Source of the DNA: Dermanyssus gallinae
Lineage: Eukaryota > Arthropoda > Arachnida > Mesostigmata > Dermanyssidae
Length of the DNA stretch: 64,000 bases
Assembly: GCA_003439945.1 (NCBI GenBank)
Contig: QVRM01003901.1
Coordinates: 1 to 64,000, forward strand
Direction: 5' to 3'
The position numbers and the translations under genes are program-made. The stretch's first letter is position 1. Each line of letters starts with the position of its first letter. The notes beneath the pieces are model-generated. The model saw only the letters and a program-made list of their open reading frames with translations. It was not told the origin of the DNA and did not search any database. Shown here piece by piece: positions 20,505-30,839 of the stretch.

Positions 20505-23500
20505 TCAAACATTTGTGTAAACTCTGGCAGTCCGCTTCCGTTGTCTTTCCAGAGTTTCTCTTACTTTCGTGATGTCCTCCGCCACGCGCGCCACATGTTG
20601 CCAGCCAGCTTCGTCTCTAAGCGCGAGTCCCATGAGGTTCTCCGGCGCAATTGTTGCCCCTAGCGAGGACTCCAGTTGTCTTCTCTGCTCTTCGAACCGT
20701 GCGCATCTGAAAACGGCGTGCTCCGCCGTGTCGTCCTCTTCGCTGTCGCAAAGCATGCAGAGAGAAGAGGAGGCCCTGCGAAATCTATGGAGGTAAGCTT
20801 GAAAGCAGCCGTGACCGCTCAGAACCTGCGATAGATGGTACGTCATCTGGCCGTGACCTCTTCCGTACCACCCGCGCACGTCTGGGATCAGGCGCCTTGT
20901 CCACTCAGCCCCCTCCGTAACGCCGGCCTCCCAGTCATTTATTAATGCCTTTGTTGCATGCTCATCTGTTGGCGCAATGTCGCTGTTGGCGTCTTCTTGC
21001 CTGCCCTGTCTCTCTCGCCATTTCTTGGCATGCGTCTTTATGGTCTCTTCCCACGGCTTGGCCCTGGCCAGAACAAATGCCGCATTCGTGTTCACGCTTC
21101 GATACGACCGAGCCGTTCGTAAGGCCGCTCGGCGCTGTACCCTCCTCAGCTTCTTTCTTGTCCGCATGCCTCCGCGTTCCAGGGCCGTTGGACCCCACAC
21201 CGGAGATGCGTAGAGCACAATTGAATCCGCCACCGTAGCCAGCAGCCTGCGGCGGCTCTCCCCGGCCCCTCCAAGTCTCGGCAAAATTTTCGCCAGGTTC
21301 TGCGTTGCTTTTTCGGCTCGGGCAGTTACCGCATGTACGTGCTTAACAAATGTCATTCCCTCGTCGAGTATCACCCCTAAGTACTTCGCCGTTCTCTTCG
21401 TGTGCGTTACAATTTCACCGTTAAGACGGATAGCTAGCTTCCTTATGCGTTTCCTTCCTTTTAGCAAGAGCGCTTCGGTTTTATGAGCGGCCAGCCGGAG
21501 CTGGTGTTGTTCCAACCACCGGCTAACACTCATCAACGCCACCTCTGCCCTGTGCTCCAGTTCGGATGCCGTTTGTCCTCGAACTACAACGGCGAGGTCA
21601 TCGGCGTACGCCACCGTTATCGTTCCTGGCGGAAGGTCTTTCAGATGGAGGACACCGTCGTATGCTATGTTCCACAGGACCGGCCCAAGAACCGAGCCCT
21701 GCGGAACACCAACCGTCATTGGCTTCTCCTTCCCTTCTGCCCCCCAGGTAATAGTCCTCTCGCTGAGGTAGTTCTCAATCACCCGTCGTAGGAGATACCC
21801 TTCTTCCGTAGCGCATCTTTGATCGTCTCCCATGACATTGAGTTGAAGGCATTGCTGATGTCTAGTAGGATCACCAGTACAGCCCCTCTTGTCTTTAAGG
21901 ATTTCTGACGTTCTGCTTCAGCAGCGCTTATAATCCGTTTAATTGCCATCAAGGTGGACCGGCCATGGCGGAAGCCATACTGTTCCTCCGAAAGAAGGTT
22001 GTCCTCCTCCAGCTCTTTGGCCAGTCTGTTTGTGATGATCCTCTCGAACACCTTGCCTACCGTGCTCAGTAGACAGATGGGTCTAAGAGAGGAGGGGTCT
22101 CCGAGGGGCTTGCCGGGTTTAGGGATTAAGACCACCCTCGCCCGTTTCCACTCCACAGGAAACCTTCCCCTCGCCAGGATTCCATCCGCCACCTTGCGCA
22201 GGTAGCCTGGTGCCTCTTTACCAAGCACCTTGATCACCGAGGCCGGAATCCCGTCTGGACCCGGGGCCTTGCCACCTGTTTTCGACGTGGCCGCAATTAT
22301 CTCCTCTGTTGTTACCGGCGGTGGTAAAGGAATATCTTCTTTTTCGCCGCTTCCGTCGCTGTCTTCTTGAGTGGCATCAGGGAATAATTTAGCGATGGCC
22401 GCCTCCTGCTGCTCTTCGCTAGGGCGTGAGTGCAACGACGAACTCATCGCTTTGAGCTTGCCTGTGACAAGCTTGTACCCAAGATCCCACGAGTGGGTCT
22501 CAACTTCGTCGCTCAAGGCTCGCCACGACCGCTCCCTGCTCTTCTTAATAAGCCACTTGAGGCTCCTACGGGCGGTTCTAAGCTGTTCTAGCTTTCTTTG
22601 GCGTGCAATTTCGCTGGAGTTGCTGCCCAGTGCGATGGCTCGGGCGTACGTCCTGCGGGATTTCGTGCACCAGCGCCTGGCTTCCGCAATCTCCCGCGTC
22701 CACCAGTACTTCGGTGCCCGTTTTATTGCATCGGTTTCTGATCTGCTGGTCGTCCCTGCTTCATTGCAAGCCTCGCGCATGATTCTCATTAGCTCTTCCG
22801 GCGTGGCACCATTTTCCCCTCCGAGTCTCAGGCGAATTCTGCTTCTGAAAACCTCTTCATTGATTTTCCTCCACGTGATATTGCCGGGTACAGGCGTTTC
22901 TGCCTCCCTCTGAGAGGCTCCGACTCAAAACGAAATGTATCGGTGGTCGCTGAGAGTCTCGACGTCAACGAGTACCCTCCAGTCTTCCAGCCTTACGTTT
23001 TCCGAGTACATCGTGACGTCTACGACTGATCCCTGACCCGTTGTCCGCAGAAAGGTTGGCTCAGAGCCCTCGTTGGCGACCACCAGTCCGGCGGACGACG
23101 CCCAGTCCGACAGGTCGTGCCCCCTGTTATCCCAAAGAGCCGCGCCCCACTGCGGAGACTTTGCGTTGAAGTCACCGGCCACTATCAATGGACCCCTTAT
23201 GCTTGTCATTTTCCCCGTGAGGCTATCCAAGAAGGTTTGATCGGCCTATTCGGAGAGAAGTAGCAGCTAAAAATGGTCTCCCCGCCCTGAAGGGTGACCC
23301 ATGCTGCTCCATCATTGCTTCCAAATGCTGCAACCCTTATGGCTTGATTTACAACCCAGATGGCTGCGTCCCCCCTCTCGTCGACCAACCAGCCTCTAGA
23401 GCCGGCGAGCGCCCTGTTCGGTTCTGAGACAAGGCACACGTCGACCCCCAGAGAGCAGGCCGTCTGTTCGAGGAGGTAATGAGCCGCAGCGCACCTATTC

Positions 23501-23538
23501 AAGTTGATTTGTAGTATCAGCTTGGGCTTCTGGGTCAT
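20505..23538 (-). pseudogene. Element C ORF2: endonuclease/RT, several frameshifts
   Basis: Starts MTQKPKLILQINLNRC at 23538. Endonuclease motifs are present (SEPNRALAG, GDFNAKSPQWG, LSDHRYISF). The RT gives VVLIPKPGKPLGD, LLDISNAFNSM, GVPQGSVLGP and AYADDLAVV, and a C-terminal finger (CMLCDSEEDDTAEHAVFRC). Breaks lie near 23220, at 22925 (stop) and near 21790, so no full protein is made. Motif residues are intact, indicating fairly recent decay. Confidence 0.85.
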
Positions 23539-25148
23539 TTTCAGTGATCAGCATTCTGTCTTCCTCCTCATCTTCCAAAGCAGATGCCTCCTTCTGCGAG
23601 GGTTTTCCTCCAGAGGTAACGTATGTGAAGCCTCCTGACTCCATCATTTCCCTCTCCTTTGATGCTGCCGCAGCGCCCGCTTGTCCTTCCTTTCGGGCTA
23701 CCGCTCGGCTAGTGCGGAGCTCCGTTGTGTACAGCCTGTACACCTCGCAGGCCATCGACCCGACCCCGTGCTCGTCTTCTTGCATAGGGGGCAGCACTTG
23801 GTGTTATTGCAGGTCTTTGCTGTGTGACCAGCCTTCCCGCAGTTGAAGCACAAGCGCTCCCCCTGCTGCTTCTTTTCAGGGCAGTTCTTTGCGAGGTGCC
23901 CTGGCTTTAGGCAGTCGTTGCATAGTCTCGGCTTGACGGTCTCGCGGATGGCGCATCGGCCCCAACCGAGGTTTACCCTGCCAGCTTTGAGAAGCTTCTC
24001 CGAGCTTTTGCGGTCAGCGCGGACCGCAATGCAGCGTTTCCCCGCGTGGTTGATTCGCGGTTCGTCTACCTCGAGATCCGTGTGCCTGCCTCCGCCAAGC
24101 AGTTTCCGCAACTCGGCATCGGCCTTCTCCTTTGTGACACTAGTGTCTACCTCGTGAATGATCAGGTTCGCCCTGATCGGACGGGCCTTTGCCACTACGT
24201 TCATGGCTGCCGCATCGCGTATTTTATTCATAAGGGCCTCGCACCCTCCCGCCTGGGTCTCCTTGACAACAATGACAATGTCTTCGCTGTCCCTGGCTTT
24301 AGAGGTAGCCTGGATTACTACTCCGCCTACCTCCCCAGGGTTCACCTTTTCTTGCAGGGTCTTGACCTTGTCGCTGTACAGGTCGCCCTCTTTGTTCTCA
24401 ATGACGAGGGTGCTTGTACGGGTGCTGTTAACCGTGCCATTCCCTTTTTTCCGAGGCTGTCGCCGCTCTTCTCGGTTATCGTCCTGGGTAGCTTCGTCTT
24501 TTCCGCTACGCTGTTTCTTATCTCTCGCAAACACCTCTCCTATGCAGCCTTCTTTGGCGTGAGCAACCTCAACAATCTTCCTTGCTTTGGTTAGTGCCAG
24601 ACCTGTTGGGAAAGTGTACATAATTGTGCGTTTCTGCTGTTGCGTATTTTCGTACTGCTGTTGCGTCCCGTGCGATTCCAAAGAGTTTGGCGGTCATCGC
24701 AAAGACTTCTTCCGGGTCGTGCCCATTAGTCTTCCCGATGACCAGTGTGCGGGGACGCGGCGGTTCCTCGATGTGGTCTCCGTCGTCTAGTTCAGTGGAC
24801 ACTAGCGCTACGGTGTCTTGCGCCTTTATGATGACAATCTGACCCGTTTTTAGTTTTGGGCCCCCTTCCTTGGCGTATCTGTGGACAGCTGGGAAAGCCG
24901 TTTCCAGCTTCTGGAGAGTCTCCCTTTCGCTGTCCTCCTCTTGCTGGCTGAGCAGTACCACCTTAGGGACTAAGGTTTGTACGAGGCCTTTCTTCACAAT
25001 TTTAGTATTGAGGAAGGCTCCTTTGGGCCACTCCCGGTCTAGCAAACCGGTGATGTCGCCGTCGCCATTGCTGGCACGAAGAATAGCTTCCCGAGAAGCC
25101 AAGATATTCTCCTTCTCAAGGCGCGCCCTTCTCTGCTCCAGGCTTTCT
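23495..25148 (-). pseudogene. Element C ORF1, C-terminal part
   Basis: Encodes, in two frames, the region from LEQRRARLEKEN to the end, with knuckles CNDCLKPGHLAKNC and CFNCGKAGHTAKTC near 23790-23930. A frameshift lies near 23750 and another near 24630. It overlaps the start of ORF2, as in B. The N-terminal part continues at 29078 beyond the nested LINE. Confidence 0.8.
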
Positions 25149-25163
25149 TGTAGTAACAGAAGT
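25149..25163. repeat. 15-bp target-site duplication, left copy
   Basis: tgtagtaacagaagt occurs here and at 29063-29077, bracketing the nested + strand LINE. Long duplications of this kind are typical of target-primed reverse transcription. Confidence 0.88.
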
Positions 25164-25424
25164 GGGTGCCTAGACCCCGTGCCCCCCAAGGACGTACAGT
25201 TTGTGTCGTGCGGCTCCTGTGAATCAGAGGAACCCAACTTCGTCCTGATGAAGGAACGTTTGTGTGTGCTACAGTGGAATTTAGTGAAGCTGTGGGCATC
25301 ACACTCGGAGCTCCAGCGAAGAGTCGCCGGCAATGAAGCGACTCCTCTGAAGCAACTTGCGCACCCCGAGACCATCGAGGGGTGTTTAAACTCCACGCTA
25401 AACGAAAAGGTTAGCGTGAAGAAA

Positions 25425-26150
25425 ATGAACGGAACACGGAAAGCGCGGAACAACAAGAAGTCACGGTTGACGGAAGGCGGAGATCTGCTTGTGTCAACAA
25501 AGCCGATCTACGACAGCGCCACCGGAGAGAACGGCAAGAGCAGTCTCTACGGTGCCAAGCGCAGTGCTACAGCAGCTGGTCTTAACAGCAGCGGTAGCAG
25601 TAGCGGCGGCGGCAACAACAACACCGCCACTACCCTCGAAGCAAATGAGCCGATGGATGACAACACACCAACGGCAAGGGAAGCGGCAGCGGCCGCAACG
25701 TCGCCAACGGAGACAGCGGCAGAGAAAAGAAAAGACGAGGAAGACAACGATGGATTTGTCACCGTCCAACGGAGGAGGAGCGGCAAAACAAAGCATCGTA
25801 TGCAGAAAGGCAGTGCAGCTGATGGAGTAGGAGATCTTGAAGTGTATGCTGGGCCAGGCAGGTTCAGCGCGCTGAGAGTAGCACGGCTGGCGGCGAAAAC
25901 GTCAGCTGTCAACCTACACACATGGCTCGCTAACAGGAGCATTTCTGTAAAGGCAGTATTTAAAATGCGGACGCAGGGGAATGATGCCGTGTTCTGTGTA
26001 GTGCTGGGTGACGGCGAGTACGCAAAGTGCAGCAAGAGTGAATTCTGGCCTAAAGGTATCCTATTTCGTCGTTGGGCTGGTGGTGCTCCCTACGAGAAAA
26101 TGGTCATGGAAAGCTTTATCGCGCCTGGCGGTCCGGCTCTTCGCAAGTGA
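25425..26150 (+). CDS. ORF1 of nested LINE
   Basis: From ATG 25425 (MNGTRKARNNKKS) the protein has 241 residues; an in-frame ATG at 25248 would add 59. The first half is low complexity (Ser/Gly, Asn and Ala runs), followed by a basic patch (QRRRSGKTKHRMQKG). A C-terminal globular part (ARLAAKTSAVNLHTWL to FRRWAGGAPYEKMV) resembles the small RNA-binding ORF1 products of some LINEs. I see no CCHC knuckles. It ends at TGA 26148-26150, in frame with ORF2. Confidence 0.7.
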   Translation: MNGTRKARNNKKSRLTEGGDLLVSTKPIYDSATGENGKSSLYGAKRSATAAGLNSSGSSSGGGNNNTATTLEANEPMDDNTPTAREAAAAATSPTETAAEKRKDEEDNDGFVTVQRRRSGKTKHRMQKGSAADGVGDLEVYAGPGRFSALRVARLAAKTSAVNLHTWLANRSISVKAVFKMRTQGNDAVFCVVLGDGEYAKCSKSEFWPKGILFRRWAGGAPYEKMVMESFIAPGGPALRK

Positions 26151-28994
26151 CTGCACAGACCTAGAGATGCTAACGTGGAGACTACTAGGTCTCTACGGCT
26201 ACTTCTCTGGAACTGTGAGGGACTAAGAGGAGCAATAGACCTAGCGCCAGTTGACATGTTTACGTCGGTGGACATTGCACTCCTTACGGAGACCTACCAG
26301 CGGGAGGAACTGCATATCAATAATATGCGAGGGTTCCACCAGCTGGCAGTTCTACCTGCTGGAGGTCGTGGTAGACCAGTGGGTGGATTATCAATCTACC
26401 TACATAAATGTTTATCGCCGGCGCAATGTGTGAGGAAGAACGATTTCTGTGTAGGCCTCTCGTCTATGAGGGTGAACATAGCCGTCTTCTACCTCCCCCC
26501 ACAACTTGACTCGGCAGAGGTCGCTGACACGGTGAGTTCTGGTATATCAGGTTTCGACCTGTCTATGCCAACCATCGTCGGTGGCGACTTCAATGCCCGA
26601 ATTGATGGTGGGGCTACTAACGATAAAGGAGAGGTGCTGCTCCAGTTGATGGAATACTTTGGTCTGAGATGTGCAAATGCACGTGAAGACCACACGTATA
26701 TAAGTCATAACGGAAGCAGCACCATTGACCTACTGTTTCACAACCTTGTCGATGGCGAAGTAAAAAGCTTCGATGTTCTCGAGGTGGCTGCAAGGAAGCA
26801 CCTACCGGTGTCAGTAGTCGCGAATATTCCAGATATTTGGTTCAGACAGCGAGGGGATCCACACCTGGTTGCCACGAGGCATGTTGACCTTTCACTTTTA
26901 GAGGTTGATAGCCTCGAGGTGGGCTGTGATGTGGATACTTGCTGTGAACTGCTAGAGAGAACCATGAGAAGTGCAGTCAAGTGGAAGAGACCGGGGCAGA
27001 GGAAATCACGACAGTGGTTTTCTCAAGCTTGCTATCTCGCCCACCGTGGGGTGCTCGAGCTCTTGCGCCAAGCGAGGGTAGAGGCACCACCGCAGCTGCT
27101 AGCCAGACGCAGGCTTGACTACTTCAACAGTAGAAAAGCTTATATAAAGCTATGCCTTGAGCACAAGCGTGAATACGCTAGGCGGGAGGAAATTCGACTG
27201 CTTGAAAGAGCAGAACGCAAGCCCTCAGCCTACGTTGTACGACCTCGTAGGGGGGCGAACCACCTGCTCAGCGACGAACAGGTAACGAGTCACCTGACCG
27301 GTCTTCTATATAACTGCGAGACGGTACGCCTGGCTCCAATGATTGAGCACCCGCTAACATTGGAGCAGGAGACTATGAATCTGCCCTTTGAGGTAGAAGA
27401 AGTAAGTCAGGTTCTGCAGTCTCTTCCGAGAGGAAAGAGTGCGGGACCAGACCAGGTGTACTATGAACACTGGGTGCAGTCTGAGCCACTCTTGGCAAAC
27501 CATCTTTGTGATTTCTTCAACGAGATCATGAAGACGGGACAAATGCCACGAGTCTGGCATATATCCAGGCTTTCTCTTTTATTTAAGGGCAAGCATGGCG
27601 ATGACAGACGAGACCCCAACTTATACCGCGGTATAGCGTCTGAAAGGACGCTGAAGAAGATCTTCTGTAAATTGGTTATAAAACGGATCGAGTACGTTGT
27701 CGACCAGACCCTTCCACCGGAGCAATTCGGTTTTCGAAGAGGTCGAGGAACGCGTGATGCAATCCATGTGCTTCAGTCAGAGATAGAGCGAGCTGTGGCA
27801 AAACCCGGAGGTCATTTGTATGCAGTCTTTATAGACTGCGTCAAAGCCTTCGACAAAGCACCTCGAGATCTCCTGGTGAAGTCATTCCGATACGCAGGGG
27901 TTGGTGGCTCTCTTCTGAGCGTAATTTCGAGCTTCTTTGATGAGGACACCTTACTGGTGCAAGGTGAGCAGGAAGTGTTGCAGGTAAGGCAAAATGTGGG
28001 AACCCCGCAAGGCGACCCATTGAGCTGCGTCTCCTTCACTCTACTGCTTGCCGATTTTGTCGATCATATTCGACGGGAGTTCCAGAAGGCCACAGTTGTG
28101 ATGTACGCAGATGACATAGTGGTCGCCCATCACGACCTGGGTGCCATCAAGCGCATCACTTCTCTGGCGGAGGTGTTCCTTGTCTCAAGGGGGCTCGAGA
28201 TAAACGCCATGAAGACCAAGGCTATGAAATTCAGAAGAGGAGGTCGATTGGCTGCTAAAGACGTTATACGTTGCGGCGGCCAATCCTTAGAATTCGTCAA
28301 CTCTTTCCGGTATCTGGGGCTTCGGCTTCATTATACTGGGACGACCTTCACTGCTCACATCGTCGAAACAGTGCGCACAGCTCTAATCTCTCTTTATGGA
28401 GAGGTAGGCGACGTCCGGCGACTGTCGGTCCCGACGGCAGTGGCACTTTTCTACCTCAAGATTGTTCCAACGCTGATGTATGGTCTTGACAGAATATGGG
28501 AACACCTCACCCGGGCAAACTTTGGTTTGCTTGAAAGGTGTTTCACAATGTACATGAAGCGGGTACTTTGCCTGTCAATGCGGGCAAGGAGCCGCTTTGT
28601 GTACCTTATGTCTGGCTGTGCACCGGTTGTTGGGATAATTCGATTGAGATTGAAGACGCCGCGTACAGTACCATTCGAGAGCTTTATCTCAGAATGGGAA
28701 AATAAAGTTGAACAAGCCCGACGAGAGGTTGGAGACCTGGATATTTTCAGTGCCTCTCACCTCTGGTCTGGTCTTGCATGTGACAATCGCCATGTCTATA
28801 CCAGATATATAGTTCATGGCTATCATCACCTGGTCTGTTCGAATACGAGCTTCCACGAGGAGTACACGGAGTGCATCTGTCGACTGTGCTCTCAGGCGTG
28901 TACGAAGTTTCATGCGTCTGCCTGCCTGGCCCTTGCGAAGAGATCGCTGCACTGCCTCTCTCGAATAACATGCCGCGAGCAGCTGACTATATAA
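26151..28994 (+). CDS. ORF2 of nested LINE: endonuclease / reverse transcriptase
   Basis: The open frame begins right after the ORF1 stop and runs to 28994 (about 947 codons). Endonuclease motifs: LLLWNCEGLRG, ALLTETYQ, VGGDFNARID, STIDLLF. RT motifs: AGPDQVYYEHW, FGFRRGRGTRDA, VFIDCVKAFDKAP, VGTPQGDPLSC and VVMYADDIVV. A Cys/His-rich C-terminus (CICRLCSQACTKFH) follows. No ATG lies between the ORF1 stop and the first endonuclease motif; the nearest candidate is GTG 26175, so translation probably depends on readthrough or reinitiation. No internal stops. Confidence 0.88.
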   Translation: MHRPRDANVETTRSLRLLLWNCEGLRGAIDLAPVDMFTSVDIALLTETYQREELHINNMRGFHQLAVLPAGGRGRPVGGLSIYLHKCLSPAQCVRKNDFCVGLSSMRVNIAVFYLPPQLDSAEVADTVSSGISGFDLSMPTIVGGDFNARIDGGATNDKGEVLLQLMEYFGLRCANAREDHTYISHNGSSTIDLLFHNLVDGEVKSFDVLEVAARKHLPVSVVANIPDIWFRQRGDPHLVATRHVDLSLLEVDSLEVGCDVDTCCELLERTMRSAVKWKRPGQRKSRQWFSQACYLAHRGVLELLRQARVEAPPQLLARRRLDYFNSRKAYIKLCLEHKREYARREEIRLLERAERKPSAYVVRPRRGANHLLSDEQVTSHLTGLLYNCETVRLAPMIEHPLTLEQETMNLPFEVEEVSQVLQSLPRGKSAGPDQVYYEHWVQSEPLLANHLCDFFNEIMKTGQMPRVWHISRLSLLFKGKHGDDRRDPNLYRGIASERTLKKIFCKLVIKRIEYVVDQTLPPEQFGFRRGRGTRDAIHVLQSEIERAVAKPGGHLYAVFIDCVKAFDKAPRDLLVKSFRYAGVGGSLLSVISSFFDEDTLLVQGEQEVLQVRQNVGTPQGDPLSCVSFTLLLADFVDHIRREFQKATVVMYADDIVVAHHDLGAIKRITSLAEVFLVSRGLEINAMKTKAMKFRRGGRLAAKDVIRCGGQSLEFVNSFRYLGLRLHYTGTTFTAHIVETVRTALISLYGEVGDVRRLSVPTAVALFYLKIVPTLMYGLDRIWEHLTRANFGLLERCFTMYMKRVLCLSMRARSRFVYLMSGCAPVVGIIRLRLKTPRTVPFESFISEWENKVEQARREVGDLDIFSASHLWSGLACDNRHVYTRYIVHGYHHLVCSNTSFHEEYTECICRLCSQACTKFHASACLALAKRSLHCLSRITCREQLTI

Positions 28995-29062
28995 TTGTAT
29001 AATCTATATAATTATCTATGTTATATGCATACTCAATACGAGTGAAATAAATAAGATGATGA

Positions 29063-29077
29063 TGTAGTAACAGAAGT
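29063..29077. repeat. 15-bp target-site duplication, right copy
   Basis: Matches 25149-25163 exactly; element C ORF1 resumes directly afterwards. Confidence 0.88.
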
Positions 29078-29974
29078 TTTTCTGTGGCCATCCTCAGTTT
29101 TTCCTCTAGTTCTGTGATGCGCGCCTGTCCGTCTTGTGGGAGGTCGCTCGCAGACGTTTTTGTTGTTTGGATCATTAGGCGCGTTTTCCTCTGCTCTGGG
29201 GTCTCTTGAAGCATTTGAAGCTCATCCGTCGCCTCCTTTAGCTTGGCCTTCAGCTCAGTAATCAGTAGTAGTTCACTAGGCGAGGCATCTCTCCTAGCGG
29301 CCGCCTCCTCTTGGAGCTTTCTGTTTTCAGTCGTGACGTTGGCGAGCTGAGATTTGAGTTCTTTGATCTCAATGTCTCTTGCTAGAATAGTCTTTTCCCT
29401 CTGTTGTAATCTTGCTCGATCCTCCTCTTGGCATTTAGTCATGCTTAAGATGGTCTCGCCACTAGTAAGCATTGCTTCCAAGTTATCCGCGGCATGCATC
29501 TTCAGGTCACGAAGCGCCATTCTAATCAACGGCATTACGGCCTCTGTCTACGCCTTCGCGTCTTTAACCAGTGATTTAATGTCGATGTTCACATTTTTAA
29601 ACCTAGGATCTTCAATGTTTACCCGAGCAAATATTTCGCAAATCTTATTAAGGTGCTGTAAGATTTTCCTCTCAATTTCCGAGAGCTCTTTTGTTTTGCC
29701 TTCGCTTGACCCAAGATTCTTCCTCGTTGATAGTCTCCAGGGGCGCTAGGCTTCTTGTGGCCGGCGGAGTGCGCGCCAGACCCTTTTTCGCAAAGGGATC
29801 TACCGCCTCAACCGGTGCGTTTAGCACCTCTTCGCTTCTTCCTTCCTTCTTCCTTCCAGTAGCCGTACTCGACGGGGTGGCCTGGTCGCCTACCTCCCCT
29901 GCCGGACGTTTCTCTTCTGGGTGGGAAACCCCTGCTGGTGGCACGAAACCAGCATTTTTGTTTTTACTGTCCAT
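29078..29974 (-). pseudogene. Element C ORF1, N-terminal part
   Basis: Starts MDSKNKNAGFVPPAG at 29974, similar to the B/A start. A coiled-coil stretch follows (EEDRARLQQREKTI, EIKELKSQLANV). The frame is broken between about 29670 and 29535. The C-terminal half lies beyond the nested LINE. Confidence 0.8.
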
Positions 29975-30547
29975 TTTAATTGGTTCTTACTTTCTCCGTT
30001 TGAGTACTTATCGGTCCTTGGCCGTCCACCATGTGTGGCGTGGTGTGACAGTGGCTCGCAGCTACGGGGTTTCAGGGAGCCATGGCCTCGGCAATGCGCC
30101 CCGTTTAACACACTGCTAGGTCCCATCCGGTCGCCAGCCGGCATAACAGTGGTCTCGGGATTTACAACGGATGATGGGGCAGCCAGGTTCAGGTTGGCTA
30201 CTCCTTCCCGGGCCCCTGTACTATCCGCCGGCCCGCGTGCCCCACGGTTTTAGAGCTGTACCCTTGACCCCCTGATCCGCGACCGCGTCCACTGCCTCCT
30301 CCGCCAAGGTAGAGCGGCCTGGTGCTCCGATAGTGCCCCCTTTACCTCTCGCCCGTTGGGGCCGCTGGTGGCCCTCCTCCGCGCGAGAGGGGTGACGCTG
30401 CCGCTCCTAACATGGAGTACAGACGCAGCGTCTCTGTTTTGGTCCGCGCCGGGTATTTTATTTCCCCGGTACCCGCCATATCTGGCAGGCATTCCCCGAT
30501 CCGCCACCTGGGGACGCGCCCAGTAGGGGACCAGTAACCCCCCTGGG
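29975..30547 (-). promoter_or_regulatory. 5' UTR of element C
   Basis: About 570 bases, roughly nine in ten positions matching element A's 5' UTR by eye over long blocks, including the last bases before the TTAGG junction (ccagtaacccccctggg on +). Confidence 0.6.
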
Positions 30548-30625
30548 AACCTAACCTAACCGAACCTAACCGAACCTAACCTAACCGAACCTAACCTAAC
30601 CTAACCTAACCGAACCTACCCTAAC
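30548..30625 (-). repeat. Telomeric tract with TTAGG and TTCGG units between C and E
   Basis: 78 bases mixing CCTAA and CCGAA units on the + strand, ending CCCTAAC before the T12 of element E. Confidence 0.9.
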
Positions 30626-30839
30626 TTTTTTTTTTTTGTGAGGTTGGCGAAAAATGCTTTATGTACACCCAGCGCAGTTATCACTGTCCGGGCGTGTAGA
30701 AGCGCGTAGGTAGTGTGGGACTCCCCGATGGCATGGGGTTACCCACTAAAAAACCCTAGTCCTCACATTTATCCCCCCAGGGTTCGGTACTGTTTGCCAG
30801 TTCTTCAAGGCCCTGGGGGGGGAGTCGTCCGCTCTACAT

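Larger units (their letters stand above)
25164..29062 (+). mobile_element. Full-length APE-type LINE nested in element C
   Basis: About 3.9 kb on the + strand between perfect 15-bp duplications. It has a 5' UTR of about 260 bases, ORF1, ORF2 with endonuclease and RT, and a short 3' tail ending in aataaataagatgatgatg rather than poly(A). The two ORFs are open and in the same frame, separated by a single TGA. The clade is not assigned. A fragment of its ORF1 also occurs at 50.24-50.55 kb on the other strand. Confidence 0.88.
20198..30547 (-). mobile_element. Element C: R1-clade LINE, second subfamily, interrupted by another LINE
   Basis: Minus-strand copy with poly(A) at 20198-20222, 3' UTR, decayed ORF2 and ORF1, and a 5' UTR ending at about 30547 next to telomeric repeats. 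ORF proteins are clearly diverged from B, but the 5' UTR is close to that of A. A + strand LINE (25164-29062) interrupts ORF1 with a 15-bp duplication. Without it the element is about 6.4 kb, full length. Confidence 0.88.
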
